DNA of 64,000 nucleotides from Micromonospora coriariae (GTDB lineage Bacteria > Actinomycetota > Actinomycetes > Mycobacteriales > Micromonosporaceae). The position numbers and the translations under genes were made by a program. The number at the start of each line of letters is the position of its first letter. Within the stretch, counting starts at the first letter, position 1. This document shows positions 26,351-35,172 of the stretch, piece after piece. The notes below the pieces were generated by a model. That model was given only the letters and a program-made list of their open reading frames with translations, was not told the DNA's origin and did not search any database. The stretch covers positions 4,526,001 through 4,590,000 of the forward strand of contig NZ_LT607412.1 in the NCBI RefSeq assembly GCF_900091455.1. Direction: 5' to 3'.

Positions 26351-28132
26351 GTGACAGTGAAGACGGACGAGCGGGACGAGCGGGCCGAGACGACCTGGCA
26401 GACGCTGCGGCGAGGGTTGTCGCTCTCGCCGGAGCTGCGGACCGGGCTGGCGGGCACCCTGGCCCTGGCGCTGGTCTACATGGTGGGCCGGGTGGCCGTG
26501 CCGGTCGCCGTGCAGCAGGGCATCGACCGCGGCATCGTCGGTGGTCTGAACCTGAACGTGGTCTGGTCGGTGGTGGTGGTCACCGCCGCGATCCTCACGG
26601 TGACCACGCTCTGCGGCTACCTGATGATGCGCCGGCTGTTCACGGTCAGCGAGACGGCGCTGGCCAACGTGCGGACCAGGGCGTTCCGGCACGTGCACGA
26701 CCTGTCGATGCTGCACCAGCAGTCGGAGCGGCGCGGCTCGCTGGTCTCACGGGTGACCAGCGACGTCGACCAGATCACCCAGTTCCTCCAGTGGGGTGGG
26801 GTGATCCTGCTGGTCAACCTCGGCCAGCTGGTGGTCACCACGATCGTCATGCTGGCGTACTCCTGGCAGTTGACAGTGGTGGTGCTGGTGGCGTTCCTGC
26901 CGGCGGTGTTCATCATCCGGCAGCTGCAACGCCGCCTGGGCGCCGCGTACGCGACGGTGCGTCAGCGCACCGGCACGCTGCTCGGCGCGATCGGCGAGAG
27001 CGTGGTGGGCGCGCCGGTGATCCGGGCGTACGGCATCGCGGGGCGCACCGCGCGACGGCTGGACGACGCGATCGACAGCCAGCGTCTGGCGCAGCAGCGG
27101 GCGATCCGGATCAGCATCGTGGGCAGTTCGGTCGGCGAGCTCGCCGCCGGGGTGGCGCTGGCCGGCGTGGTGGTGCTCGGGGTGACGCTGGGGGTGGACG
27201 GCACCCTGTCGATCGGCCAGCTGACCGCGTTCCTCTTCCTGGTGACGCTCTTCATCCAGCCGGTGCAGATCGCCACCGAGGTGCTCAACGAGGCGCAGAA
27301 CGCGATCGCGGGCTGGCGCCGGGTGCTCGACGTGCTGGACGTCGCCCCGGACGTGGCCGACCCGGGGGAGCAGGGGCGGGAGTTGCCGGGCGGGCCGTTG
27401 GACATCAGGTTCGCCGGGGTGCGGTTCGCCTATCCGGGTGGTCCTCCCGTGCTGCACGACATCGACCTGGAGATCCCGGCGAAGAGCCGGGTGGCGGTGG
27501 TCGGCGAGACCGGGAGCGGCAAGACCACGTTCGCCAAGCTGCTGACCCGGTTGATGGATCCGTCGGCGGGTGCCGTGCTGCTGTCCGGGGTGCCGCTGGC
27601 GGAGGTCCGGTTCGACTCGCTGCGCTCCCGTGTGGTGATGGTCCCGCAGGACGGGTTCCTCTTCGACGCGACGGTGGGGGACAACGTCCGGTTCGCCCGG
27701 CCGGAGCTGACCGACGAGCAGCTCAACGCCGCCTTCACGGAGCTGGGTCTGGCGGACTGGCTGGACGGCCTGCCGGCCGGCCTGGACACGCCGGTGGGTG
27801 AGCGCGGTGAGGCGCTCAGCGTCGGGGAGCGGCAGCTGGTCGCACTGGCTCGGGCGTACGTGGCCGACCCGGACCTGCTGGTGCTGGACGAGGCGACCAG
27901 CGCGGTGGACCCGGCCACCGAGGTGCGCCTGCAACGCACCCTGGACGCGGTCACCCGTGGTCGGACCACCCTGGCCATCGCGCACCGGCTCTCCACCGCG
28001 CAGGCCGCCGACGAGGTGATCGTGGTGGATCGGGGGCGGGTCGTGCAGCGCGGCCCGCACGACGAGCTGGTCCGCGACGCCGACTCGGTCTACGGCCTGC
28101 TCTACGCCTCCTGGCTGGAGCAGACCCGGTAA
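26351..28132 (+). CDS. ABC exporter half-transporter, catalytic subunit
   Basis: This 593-residue protein has six membrane segments (residues about 35-310) and a nucleotide-binding domain with Walker A GETGSGKTT, Walker B LLVLDEATSAVD with the catalytic Glu, and an intact H-loop IAHRLST. Its own signature is altered (LSVGERQ). The two subunits together therefore form one consensus site (this Walker A/B plus the partner's LSGGQ) and one degenerate site. GTG at 26351 is used. The 55-base gap from the first gene is filled by a dispersed repeat. Confidence 0.92.
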   Translation: MTVKTDERDERAETTWQTLRRGLSLSPELRTGLAGTLALALVYMVGRVAVPVAVQQGIDRGIVGGLNLNVVWSVVVVTAAILTVTTLCGYLMMRRLFTVSETALANVRTRAFRHVHDLSMLHQQSERRGSLVSRVTSDVDQITQFLQWGGVILLVNLGQLVVTTIVMLAYSWQLTVVVLVAFLPAVFIIRQLQRRLGAAYATVRQRTGTLLGAIGESVVGAPVIRAYGIAGRTARRLDDAIDSQRLAQQRAIRISIVGSSVGELAAGVALAGVVVLGVTLGVDGTLSIGQLTAFLFLVTLFIQPVQIATEVLNEAQNAIAGWRRVLDVLDVAPDVADPGEQGRELPGGPLDIRFAGVRFAYPGGPPVLHDIDLEIPAKSRVAVVGETGSGKTTFAKLLTRLMDPSAGAVLLSGVPLAEVRFDSLRSRVVMVPQDGFLFDATVGDNVRFARPELTDEQLNAAFTELGLADWLDGLPAGLDTPVGERGEALSVGERQLVALARAYVADPDLLVLDEATSAVDPATEVRLQRTLDAVTRGRTTLAIAHRLSTAQAADEVIVVDRGRVVQRGPHDELVRDADSVYGLLYASWLEQTR

Positions 28133-28197
28133 CGGAGCGGTGCCCACCTGCGCCGGGGATGGCTGGACGCCGCAGGCCGGGTGCTCTACGCTCCGGG

Positions 28198-28214
28198 TTA
28201 GGTAAGCCTAACCT
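28198..28214. promoter_or_regulatory. IdeR/DmdR iron box (TTAGGTAAGCCTAACCT)
   Basis: This matches the 19-bp DtxR/IdeR consensus at 15 of 19 positions, with both half sites TTAGGT and TAACCT intact. It lies 17 bases before the DUF2470 ATG, between a hypothetical promoter and the ribosome binding site GAAGGAGG, so iron-loaded regulator should repress the gene. Confidence 0.8.
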
Positions 28215-28231
28215 CTGAAGGAGGTCGCGCC

Positions 28232-28981
28232 ATGCGGCCCAGCCCCGCCGAGATCGTTCGTACCCTCGTCGCCGGCCGGCTGCCCGGTCTCGTCCACCTG
28301 GCCCACCGGCCGGGCCCGCACCACGCCCGGCACGTGACCGATCCGGACGGCCGGGTCCTGCTCCTGGTGCCGGTGGCCAGCCACCTGGCCGCCGCGCTGC
28401 GGCCGGCCACCGGGGGCACCGACGTCGCGGTGGTGCTCGACGTGCTCGACCTGCCACCCGCGGCCGGCGCGCCGGGGCTGGGTCGGGCCTGGGTCTCCGG
28501 CTGGGCCGCCGAGCTGCACGGCGCCGAGGCCCGCCGCGCGGCTGTCGACTTCGCCGTGGTGGAGCCGACCGGCGACCTGCTCGACCTGGGCGTCCGGTTC
28601 CGGCTGTTCCGCTTCGAGGTGGTCGAGGTCCGCTGGGAGCGCGCCGGCGTCGTGCAGCGGATCGACCCGGGGGAGTACGCCGAGGCCGAGCCGGACCCGG
28701 TGCACCCGGTCGAGGCGCGGCTGCTGGCCGACCTCACGGAGCGCGACGCCGGGCAGGTGACCGAGTACCTGCGCCGGCAGCTCGGGTTGACCGAGCAGAC
28801 TCCGGACGGGCCGCCCCGGGTGGTGCGCATCGACCGTTACGGGCTGGTGGTCGCCCTCGGTCGCCCCGGCGCCCGGCGGCGGGTCCGGCTCGCCTTCCCG
28901 TGCCCGGTGGCCGACCCGGACGACCTGGTCCGGCTGCTGCCGCCGCTGCGCCGCCGCGCCGAGGCCCACCCGCCGGGCTGA
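28232..28981 (+). CDS. DUF2470 (HugZ-like) protein under iron control
   Basis: This 249-residue protein has an N-terminal FMN-binding split-barrel-like region (SPAEIVRTLVAGRLPGLVHLA, HVTDPDGRVLLLVP, AVVLDVLDLPP) and a C-terminal DUF2470 domain starting near HPVEARLLADLTERDA. The arrangement is that of HugZ-type heme oxygenases and related heme-utilisation proteins. An IdeR box upstream supports a role in iron or heme acquisition. Conversion of heme to release iron is inferred, not shown. No heme transporter is in the window. Confidence 0.85.
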   Translation: MRPSPAEIVRTLVAGRLPGLVHLAHRPGPHHARHVTDPDGRVLLLVPVASHLAAALRPATGGTDVAVVLDVLDLPPAAGAPGLGRAWVSGWAAELHGAEARRAAVDFAVVEPTGDLLDLGVRFRLFRFEVVEVRWERAGVVQRIDPGEYAEAEPDPVHPVEARLLADLTERDAGQVTEYLRRQLGLTEQTPDGPPRVVRIDRYGLVVALGRPGARRRVRLAFPCPVADPDDLVRLLPPLRRRAEAHPPG

Positions 28982-29018
28982 CCGCTCACCGGCCGCCCCG
29001 GGGGACCGCGTGCCGGCG

Positions 29019-29615
29019 CTAGCTCGGCAGCGGCCCGGTCAGGTAGCGCTGCACGGTCGGGCCGATCGCCGCGACCAGCGTCTCCGGGTCGGCGGACGCC
29101 ACCGGCTCCAGCCGCACCACGTGCCGCATCATGGCCAACCCGATCAGCTGGGTGGCGACCAGCGAGCCGCGCAGCGGCAGCTCGGTCCGCTCGACGTCGA
29201 GCTGGTCGAGCACCCGGCGCAGCACCTGCGTGGTGATGAACTCGCGCAGCAGCCGGGCCGTCCACTCGTTGCTCACCGCCGAGCGCAGCAGGGCCACCCC
29301 GGCGTTGCCGGCCGGGGAGTCCCAGACACCCAGGAAGGTGCGGACCAGCCGTTCACCGATGCCGTCCTGGTCGCCCGCGAGCACCTTCGGCAGCAGCTCT
29401 CCCGGGTCGACCGGCGAGTTCATCGCGGCCAGGAAGAGCTGGTCCTTGCTGCCGAAGTAGTGGTGCACCAGCGCCGGATCCACCCCGGCGGTGCCGGCGA
29501 TGGCGCGGATCGACGCGGCGTCGAAGCCACGCTCGGAGAACGCCTCCCGCGCCGCGTCGAGGATCGCCTGCCGGGTGTCCTGGTTGCCGGGTCGCCGGCC
29601 GGTCCGCCGCGCCAT
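29019..29615 (-). CDS. TetR-family regulator, last gene of an ABC-2 export operon
   Basis: ATG at 29615 gives 198 residues. The N-terminal helix-turn-helix spans residues about 12-58 (TRQAILDAAREAFSERGFDAAS, IRAIAGTAGVDPALVHHYFGSK), the rest is a ligand-binding helical domain. The gene lies 23 bases after the ABC-2 permease on the same strand, so it is probably expressed with the ABC ATPase and permease and represses them in feedback. A palindrome containing TCATCTGATGA in the operon promoter is its likely operator. Confidence 0.88.
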   Translation of the reverse strand: MARRTGRRPGNQDTRQAILDAAREAFSERGFDAASIRAIAGTAGVDPALVHHYFGSKDQLFLAAMNSPVDPGELLPKVLAGDQDGIGERLVRTFLGVWDSPAGNAGVALLRSAVSNEWTARLLREFITTQVLRRVLDQLDVERTELPLRGSLVATQLIGLAMMRHVVRLEPVASADPETLVAAIGPTVQRYLTGPLPS

Positions 29616-29638
29616 CGCCGCCCCTCGCTCGCCAGCCG

Positions 29639-30394
29639 TCAGCCGCTGCGCCGGCGCAGGGTGGCCGCCGCGAGCACCAGTGCCAGCACCACCGCACCGA
29701 GCACCACCACCACGTCCCGCCACATCGTGCCGGTCGGCTCGGCGTTGGCGCCGACCTCCTGCAACGCCTCGATGGCGTACGACAGGGGGAAGGCGTCGCT
29801 CAACGCCTGGAGCCAGCCGGCCATCTCGTCGCGGGCCACGAACAGCCCGCAGAGCAGCAGCTGGGGGATCACCACGACCGGCAGGAACTGTACTGCCTGG
29901 AACTCGGTGCGGGCGAAGGCGCTGCAGAACAGCCCGAGGGCGACGCCGAGCACCGCGTCGATCACCGCGATCCCGATCACCAGTCCACTGCTGCCGGCGG
30001 TGTCCAGATCGAAGATCCAGTACGCCACGCCGGCGGCGACCGCGGCCTGCACGGCGGCGGCCAGCCCGAACGCGATGCCGTAGCCGAAGAGCAGGTCGAG
30101 CTTGCCCAGCGGCGTGGTGAGCAGCCGCTCCAGGGTGCCGGAGGTGCGCTCGCGGAGCATGGCGATGCTGGTCACCAGGAACATGATCACGAACGGGAAG
30201 ATGCCGAGCATCACCAGCGCGATCCGGTCGAACGCCGACGGCTGCCCGGGCGGGGTCGGCTGGTCGGCGTACATGAAGTAGACCAGGGTGAGCAGGACGG
30301 ACGGCACCACCACGAGCAGCGCGATGGTGCGCCGGTCGTGCCGGAGCTGGCGCAGGATTCGGCCCGTGGTGGCCGCCAGGATCCGCGGGTTCAT
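29639..30394 (-). CDS. ABC-2 type exporter permease
   Basis: This 251-residue protein has six hydrophobic segments and the ABC-2 pattern: an N-terminal helix (RTIALLVVVPSVLLTLVYFM), ERTSGTLERLLTTPLGKLDLL after the second helix, and AFPLSYAIEALQEV near the end. It pairs with the ATPase encoded upstream on the same strand and would export a drug, lipid or antibiotic-like compound. A GAGCGCGA repeat element fills the gap between ATPase stop and permease start. Confidence 0.9.
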   Translation of the reverse strand: MNPRILAATTGRILRQLRHDRRTIALLVVVPSVLLTLVYFMYADQPTPPGQPSAFDRIALVMLGIFPFVIMFLVTSIAMLRERTSGTLERLLTTPLGKLDLLFGYGIAFGLAAAVQAAVAAGVAYWIFDLDTAGSSGLVIGIAVIDAVLGVALGLFCSAFARTEFQAVQFLPVVVIPQLLLCGLFVARDEMAGWLQALSDAFPLSYAIEALQEVGANAEPTGTMWRDVVVVLGAVVLALVLAAATLRRRSG

Positions 30395-30404
30395 GACATG
30401 CCTC

Positions 30405-30453
30405 CGGTTCGCGGCTGCGGGGCTCGCAGGCCTGACTCCTTCTTCGCGCTCAC
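30405..30453 (-). repeat. GAGCGCGA...CCCCGCAG extragenic element, copy 2 (inverted)
   Basis: Read on the minus strand, GTGAGCGCGAAGAAGG begins at the TGA stop of the ABC ATPase gene (30450-30452) and continues to GAGCCCCGCAGCCGCGAACCG just before the permease gene. It matches copy 1 at 26292-26340 at both ends, with a differing middle. Both copies are oriented with the genes and occupy the same kind of intra-operon spacer. Confidence 0.7.
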
Positions 30454-31199
30454 GACGCCTCCCGTCCGGCCGTCGCGTCGGCGGAGCCCGGCTCGCCGGC
30501 CCGGATCAGCCGCAGGAACGCCTCGTCGAGGTCGTCCACACCGGCGGCCGCACGGATCGCGGCCGGGCTGTCGTCGGCGATCAGCCGGCCCTCCCGGATC
30601 AACAGCAGCCGGTCGCAGCGGGCCGCCTCGTCCATTACGTGGCTGGACACCAGCAGGGTGGTGCCCGCGGCGGCCATCGCGTGGAACCGGGCCCACAGGT
30701 CGGCCCGCAGCACCGGGTCCTGACCGACTGTGGGCTCGTCGAGGATGACCAGCTCCGGCTCACCGACGAGGGCGCAGGCCAGGGATGCCCGGCTGCGCTG
30801 GCCGCCGGACAGGGTGCTGACCAGTTGGCCGGCCGCCCGGGTCAGCCCGACGTCGCTGATCGCCTGGTCCGCCTCGGCGCGACCCCGCCCGTGCAGGGCC
30901 GCGAAGTACCGGGCGTTCTCCCGCACGGTCAGGTCGGCGTAGACGCTCGGCGCCTGGGTCAGGTAGCCCACCTGATGCCGTAGCGCGGGCGAGCCGGCCG
31001 GCTGGCCCAGCACTGTGACCGTCCCCCTGGTGACCACCTGCACCCCGACGACCGCGCGCATGAACGTCGTCTTGCCGCTGCCGCTGGGGCCGAGCAGCCC
31101 GGTCACGGCACCGCGCGGGACGGTGCAGCTGATGCCGTCCAGCACCCGCCGCCCGCCCCGGTCGACGAGCAGGTCGTGGACCGCTATCGCGTCGTCCAT
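30450..31199 (-). CDS. ABC exporter ATP-binding protein
   Basis: ATG at 31199 follows GGAGGTG and gives 249 residues; a longer frame upstream lacks support. Walker A is GPSGSGKTT, the signature LSGGQRSR, Walker B LVILDEPTVG and the H-loop SSHVMDEAARC. This is the DrrA/ABC-2 type ATPase. It drives the permease encoded next. The promoter contains a palindromic cluster (31218-31249) that the TetR protein of the operon may bind. Confidence 0.92.
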   Translation of the reverse strand: MDDAIAVHDLLVDRGGRRVLDGISCTVPRGAVTGLLGPSGSGKTTFMRAVVGVQVVTRGTVTVLGQPAGSPALRHQVGYLTQAPSVYADLTVRENARYFAALHGRGRAEADQAISDVGLTRAAGQLVSTLSGGQRSRASLACALVGEPELVILDEPTVGQDPVLRADLWARFHAMAAAGTTLLVSSHVMDEAARCDRLLLIREGRLIADDSPAAIRAAAGVDDLDEAFLRLIRAGEPGSADATAGREAS

Positions 31200-31217
31200 C
31201 ACGCACCTCCGGAAAAA

Positions 31218-31249
31218 CTCATCATCTGATGAACTCAACGCTAGATGAG
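31218..31249. promoter_or_regulatory. Candidate TetR operator in the ABC-2 operon promoter
   Basis: A perfect 11-bp palindrome TCATCTGATGA (31222-31232) lies inside a larger inverted pair, CTCATC at 31218-31223 and GATGAG at 31244-31249. It starts 19 bases before the ABC ATPase ATG on the minus strand and is AT-rich for this genome. Confidence 0.5.
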
Positions 31250-31384
31250 ATACCGACCCTGGCGCAACGATCGACCCACGCGTATCGCCGCGCGGAGCGT
31301 GGGAACGGGCAGTAGCCTCCGGACCGGACACCAGGTCCGGCAACGGGCATTGCGCACCGATCGGGCGTACGGCACGATGACGCC

Positions 31385-32683
31385 GTGGGTCACGCTCCGT
31401 TACCGGACAGCGGGTTTCTCGAAGACTGGGCCGCGCGGTTGCGGCAGGCGGCCGAGCGACCCGTCGTCGGCATCCTGCTGCGCGGCAGTCACGCCCGGCG
31501 GGCGGCCACCGCGCACAGCGACGTCGACCTCGACGTGCTGGTCGGCGGCGCCCCGTACGAGGCCCGTCGGGCGTATCTGGCCGAGTCAGCGGGCCGGCTC
31601 ACCCACGTGTCGGTGGCCGCGCGGGACGTCCGCTCCTGGGTGCACCGGCTGGGTGAGCCGGCCGACTGGGCCTTCGGGCTGCCGGTCACCGCACCGGCGC
31701 GGCTGCTCTGGGCCGACCCGTACTGGCGGCGCCGCATCGACCTCCCGGTGCTCTGCCAGCCCGCCGAACCGCCCCGGCTGGAGGAGCTGATCGCCACGCT
31801 GGGTAAGGCTGCCGCCGCCCGGGCCGCCGACGACCGCCCCGGGCTCCGGCTCGCGGTGGCGGACCTGGCACGCCTCTGCCCCTCCGTGCTGCGCCCCGCC
31901 AACCCGTCGGTGCGGGTGTTCTCCCGCCGGGCGGCCTTCGCGGCGGCCCTGGAGCTGCCGGTCGCTCCGCCCCGTTACCGGGACGACATGCTGCTCTGCC
32001 TCGGGCTGCGTCCGGGCGCCACCGGGCAGCTCTGGGCCGCCGCCGTGCGGCTGGTCGCGGGAACGCTGCCGCTGATCCGCCCGTACGCCGAGCAGATCGC
32101 CGAAACGGCGGGCAGCGACCTGGCCGACGCCCTGGTGGACGGCCGACTGGACCGCTACGTCGCGCAGTTGGCCCGGCCCGCCAGCCCCGCCCCGCGGCCC
32201 AGGCGGGAGCCGTCGCAGGTTCCCGCGCCGCGTGCGGGACAATCGGTGACTGTGCCCGTACCTGACGCGCCGGTGACCGGCGTCCCCAACGATCCGACCG
32301 GCCCGACGCCGGCGCCGGCCCGCCCGTCCCAGCTCGACCCGGCCATCGCCGCGCGCCTGCGCCGCACCGCCGACGGCCTGGTCGCCGCAGTGGTCCGCGC
32401 GCACGACTCCGGCGAGGTGCTGATGGTCGCCTGGATGGACGACGAGGCGCTGCACCGCACCCTCACCACCGGCCGGGCCACCTACTGGTCGCGCAGCCGG
32501 CGCGAGTACTGGGTCAAGGGCGCCACCTCCGGGCACCACCAGTACGTCCGCTCGGTGGCGCTGGACTGCGACGGAGACGCGCTGCTGGTCAGCGTGGACC
32601 AGGTCGGCGCCGCCTGCCACACGGGTCACCGGACGTGCTTCTTCACCGAACTGCCCGTCACCGGTCTCGAGGCCCGCCCATGA
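31385..32683 (+). CDS. Nucleotidyltransferase-fold protein, open frame continuous with HisI
   Basis: GTG at 31385 starts a frame of 432 residues. Residues about 25-60 carry the polymerase-beta-type nucleotidyltransferase motif LRGSHARR...SDVDLDVLV (G-S then D-x-D). Residues 60-265 are helical, as in other stand-alone enzymes of this fold; residues about 265-300 are a proline-rich linker. From about residue 310 the frame is HisI. There is no stop between the two parts, so the locus encodes either a fusion or a nucleotidyltransferase whose frame runs into an internally started hisI. Substrate of the nucleotidyltransferase is unknown. CACGAT 6 bases before the GTG may be a leaderless -10. Confidence 0.7.
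   Translation: MGHAPLPDSGFLEDWAARLRQAAERPVVGILLRGSHARRAATAHSDVDLDVLVGGAPYEARRAYLAESAGRLTHVSVAARDVRSWVHRLGEPADWAFGLPVTAPARLLWADPYWRRRIDLPVLCQPAEPPRLEELIATLGKAAAARAADDRPGLRLAVADLARLCPSVLRPANPSVRVFSRRAAFAAALELPVAPPRYRDDMLLCLGLRPGATGQLWAAAVRLVAGTLPLIRPYAEQIAETAGSDLADALVDGRLDRYVAQLARPASPAPRPRREPSQVPAPRAGQSVTVPVPDAPVTGVPNDPTGPTPAPARPSQLDPAIAARLRRTADGLVAAVVRAHDSGEVLMVAWMDDEALHRTLTTGRATYWSRSRREYWVKGATSGHHQYVRSVALDCDGDALLVSVDQVGAACHTGHRTCFFTELPVTGLEARP
32246..32683 (+). CDS. hisI: Phosphoribosyl-AMP cyclohydrolase
   Basis: This part encodes the third step of histidine synthesis: hydrolysis of PR-AMP. Motifs are [29 protein letters not shown], the metal site [13 protein letters not shown] and the cysteines [10 protein letters not shown]. 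It starts in frame inside the longer open frame, at GTG 32246 (145 residues) or 32252 (143 residues). GACAAT at 32238-32243, 8 bases before the second GTG, could be a leaderless -10. There is no fused HisE. The stop overlaps trpE ATG by 4 bases. Confidence 0.9.
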   Translation: MTVPVPDAPVTGVPNDPTGPTPAPARPSQLDPAIAARLRRTADGLVAAVVRAHDSGEVLMVAWMDDEALHRTLTTGRATYWSRSRREYWVKGATSGHHQYVRSVALDCDGDALLVSVDQVGAACHTGHRTCFFTELPVTGLEARP

Positions 32684-34233
32684 CCGACGGCGCGGTGAGC
32701 CCCGACCTGGCCACCTTCACCGAGCTGGCCGCCCACTGGCGGGTCGTGCCGGTCACCCGGCGGCTGCTGGCCGACGCGGAGACCCCGGTCGGGGTCTACC
32801 GCAAGCTGGCCGGCGGGCCCGGCACGTTCCTGCTCGAATCCGCCGAACAGGGCGTGGGCTCCGCCGGCATGGCCTGGTCGCGGTACTCGTTCATCGGGGT
32901 ACGCAGCAGCGCCACGCTTGTCGAGCGGGACGGCGTGGCGACCTGGCTCGGCCAGCCGCCGGCCGGGCTGCCCACCGAGGGCGACCCGGTGCGGGTGCTG
33001 CGGGAGACCGTCGCGGCGTTGGCCGGCCCTTCCGGCGACCCGTCCGGCGGCCTGCCGCCGCTGACCGGCGGCATGGTCGGCTACCTCGGCTACGACCTCG
33101 TCCGCCGCTTCGAGCGGCTGCCCGAGCTGACCGAGGACGACCTGGGCGTGCCGGAGCTGGGCATGATGCTCGCCACCGACCTGGTGGTGCTCGACCACTA
33201 CGACGGTTCGGCCCTGCTGGTCGCCAACGCGGTGCTGCCGCCGCTGGACGCCCCGGACCGCGCCGCGCAGGTCACCGCCGCGTACCACCACGCGGTGGGC
33301 CGGCTGGACGCGATGACTACCGCGCTGTCCCGGCCCATCCCGCCGATGATCTCCACCGTCGAGCGCCCGCCGGCCGGTGAGGTGCTCTGCCGCACCCCGG
33401 ACGGGGGCTACCCGAAGGCTGTGGAGGCGGCGAGGGAGGCGATCCGGGCCGGCGAGTGCTTCCAGATCGTGCTTTCCCAGCGCTTCGAGCGGTCGACGCA
33501 CGCCGATCCGCTGGACGTGTACCGGGTGCTGCGCACCAGCAACCCCAGCCCGTACATGTACCTGCTGCGCTTCGACGGGTTCGACATCGTCGGTTCGTCG
33601 CCGGAGGCGCACCTGAAGGTCACCGGCGGTGCGGACGGGCGGCGCCGCGCGCTGCTGCACCCGATTGCCGGCACCCGACCGCGCGGTGGCACACCGGCCG
33701 CCGACGCCGGGCTCGCCGCCGAACTCCTCGCCGACCCGAAGGAGCGTGCCGAGCACGTGATGCTCGTCGACCTGGGCCGCAACGACCTGGGCCGGGTCTG
33801 CCAGCCGGGCAGCGTGGAGGTGCCCGAGTTCGCCACCATCGAGCGGTACAGCCACGTGATGCACATCGTCTCCACCGTGACCGGCACGCTGCGTGACGAT
33901 CGCAGCGCGTTCGACGCGCTCGCCGCGACGTTCCCGGCCGGCACGCTCTCCGGTGCGCCGAAGGTGCGGGCCATGGAGATCATCGAGGAGCTGGAACCGG
34001 TCCGCCGCGGCGTCTACGGGGGCACGGTCGGCTACTTCGGCTTCGGCGGCGACCTGGACATGGCGATCGCCATCCGGACCGCGCTGATCCGCGACGGCCG
34101 GGCCTACGTGCAGGCCGGCGCGGGGGTGGTCGCCGACTCGGACCCGGCCGCCGAGGACCAGGAGACCCGCAACAAGGCCGCCGCGGTGCTGGCCGCGATC
34201 GCGGCCGCCGAGACGTTGCGGCCGGCCCGATGA
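32680..34233 (+). CDS. trpE: Anthranilate synthase component I
   Basis: This 517-residue chorismate-binding enzyme makes anthranilate with the glutamine amidotransferase TrpG. Motifs include [61 protein letters not shown] and [18 protein letters not shown]. The N-terminal LLES-like region and S residue involved in tryptophan feedback are present. ATG overlaps the hisI stop, so histidine and tryptophan genes are coupled here. trpG and trpD are not in the window. Confidence 0.96.
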   Translation: MTDGAVSPDLATFTELAAHWRVVPVTRRLLADAETPVGVYRKLAGGPGTFLLESAEQGVGSAGMAWSRYSFIGVRSSATLVERDGVATWLGQPPAGLPTEGDPVRVLRETVAALAGPSGDPSGGLPPLTGGMVGYLGYDLVRRFERLPELTEDDLGVPELGMMLATDLVVLDHYDGSALLVANAVLPPLDAPDRAAQVTAAYHHAVGRLDAMTTALSRPIPPMISTVERPPAGEVLCRTPDGGYPKAVEAAREAIRAGECFQIVLSQRFERSTHADPLDVYRVLRTSNPSPYMYLLRFDGFDIVGSSPEAHLKVTGGADGRRRALLHPIAGTRPRGGTPAADAGLAAELLADPKERAEHVMLVDLGRNDLGRVCQPGSVEVPEFATIERYSHVMHIVSTVTGTLRDDRSAFDALAATFPAGTLSGAPKVRAMEIIEELEPVRRGVYGGTVGYFGFGGDLDMAIAIRTALIRDGRAYVQAGAGVVADSDPAAEDQETRNKAAAVLAAIAAAETLRPAR

Positions 34234-34823
34234 CGGGTCCGACGCAACAGCACGACCGGGCCGCGACGGGTCGGCGTCAGCTGACGTACGCCGTGCTGCT
34301 CTGTCTCGCCGGCGCCGGCCTGGCGCTCTGGGCGTCGACGCGGAGCTGGTCGGTCGAGTTGACCGCGCGCCCGGCGCCGCTGCCGCCGGTGCGCGACGCC
34401 CGTAGCGGTGCTGCCCTGCTGCCGTGGCTGCCGGCGCTGGCCCTGGTCACGCTGGCCGGCGCCGGCGCGGTGCTGGCCACTCGCGGCCGGTTGCGGCGGC
34501 TGCTGGGCGTTCTGCTCGGCGTGCTCGGTCTGGCCGTGGCGGCCGGCGGCGGGTACGGGCTGGTCACCGATTTCGACGGCGTGGTGAGCCGGCAGTGGCC
34601 GGCGCTCTGTCTGCTCGGTGGCCTGCTGGCCGCGGTGGGCGGCGGGTGGACCGCGCTGCGTGGCGGCGGCTGGCCGGCGATGGGCGCCCGGTACGAGCGG
34701 CCGGCGCGGACCAGCCCGCAGAGCTCACCGCCGGAGGCCGGACCGGCCGGACCGATGGCCGGGCGGCGCACCACCGAGGCGTGGGACGCGCTGGACCGGG
34801 GCGAGGATCCGACGGCCGGCTGA
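34230..34823 (+). CDS. Tryptophan biosynthesis-associated membrane protein (TIGR02234-type)
   Basis: This 197-residue protein has four hydrophobic segments and the motif STRSWSVELTARPAPLPPVRDA, typical of the actinobacterial TIGR02234 proteins found between trpE and trpC. Function is unknown; a role in tryptophan or precursor trafficking has been proposed from context only. ATG overlaps the trpE stop by 4 bases. The HGxxPAAW-type small protein often found next is not visible here. Confidence 0.88.
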   Translation: MTGPTQQHDRAATGRRQLTYAVLLCLAGAGLALWASTRSWSVELTARPAPLPPVRDARSGAALLPWLPALALVTLAGAGAVLATRGRLRRLLGVLLGVLGLAVAAGGGYGLVTDFDGVVSRQWPALCLLGGLLAAVGGGWTALRGGGWPAMGARYERPARTSPQSSPPEAGPAGPMAGRRTTEAWDALDRGEDPTAG

Positions 34824-34902
34824 TCCGACGGCCGGCTGTTCCTACGACCGGCCGGCCGACCCGACGGCCGGCGCACCTCACGGCGCTGCGGCCGGGCGGG
34901 TG

Positions 34903-35172
34903 TCAAGCGACCGGTTGACGCTCCCGCTGCTGGCGGCGGGCGGCGGCGCGGGCGGCGGTCAACTCGGCCACCAGGCGGTCCAGTTCGGCGCGCTGGTCGG
35001 CGCGGGCCCGGTCGGCGCAGACCGCCTCCCAGGCGTTGCCGCGCGCGGTCCGCATCCGCCCCTCGCCGACCACGGCCCGCTCAAGTGTGTGCACCACCCC
35101 CACGGCGAGCGATGCCACCGTCCGCGAGATGGTGGTCAGCCCGATGCTGGGGGTCGGCTCGGAAATGCTCAT
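34903..35172 (-). CDS. Small hypothetical protein antisense to the trp cluster
   Basis: ATG at 35172 follows AGGTGACC and gives 89 residues. The sequence MSISEPTPSIGLTTISRTVA then RMRTARGNAWEAV, and a helical, arginine- and alanine-rich C-terminus (RARADQRAELDRLVAELTAARAAARRQQ-like) show good GC3 in this frame and no spurious look. No family is recognised with certainty. It lies between the Trp membrane protein and trpC on the opposite strand, so it splits the trp genes into two transcription units. Confidence 0.65.
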   Translation of the reverse strand: MSISEPTPSIGLTTISRTVASLAVGVVHTLERAVVGEGRMRTARGNAWEAVCADRARADQRAELDRLVAELTAARAAARRQQRERQPVA

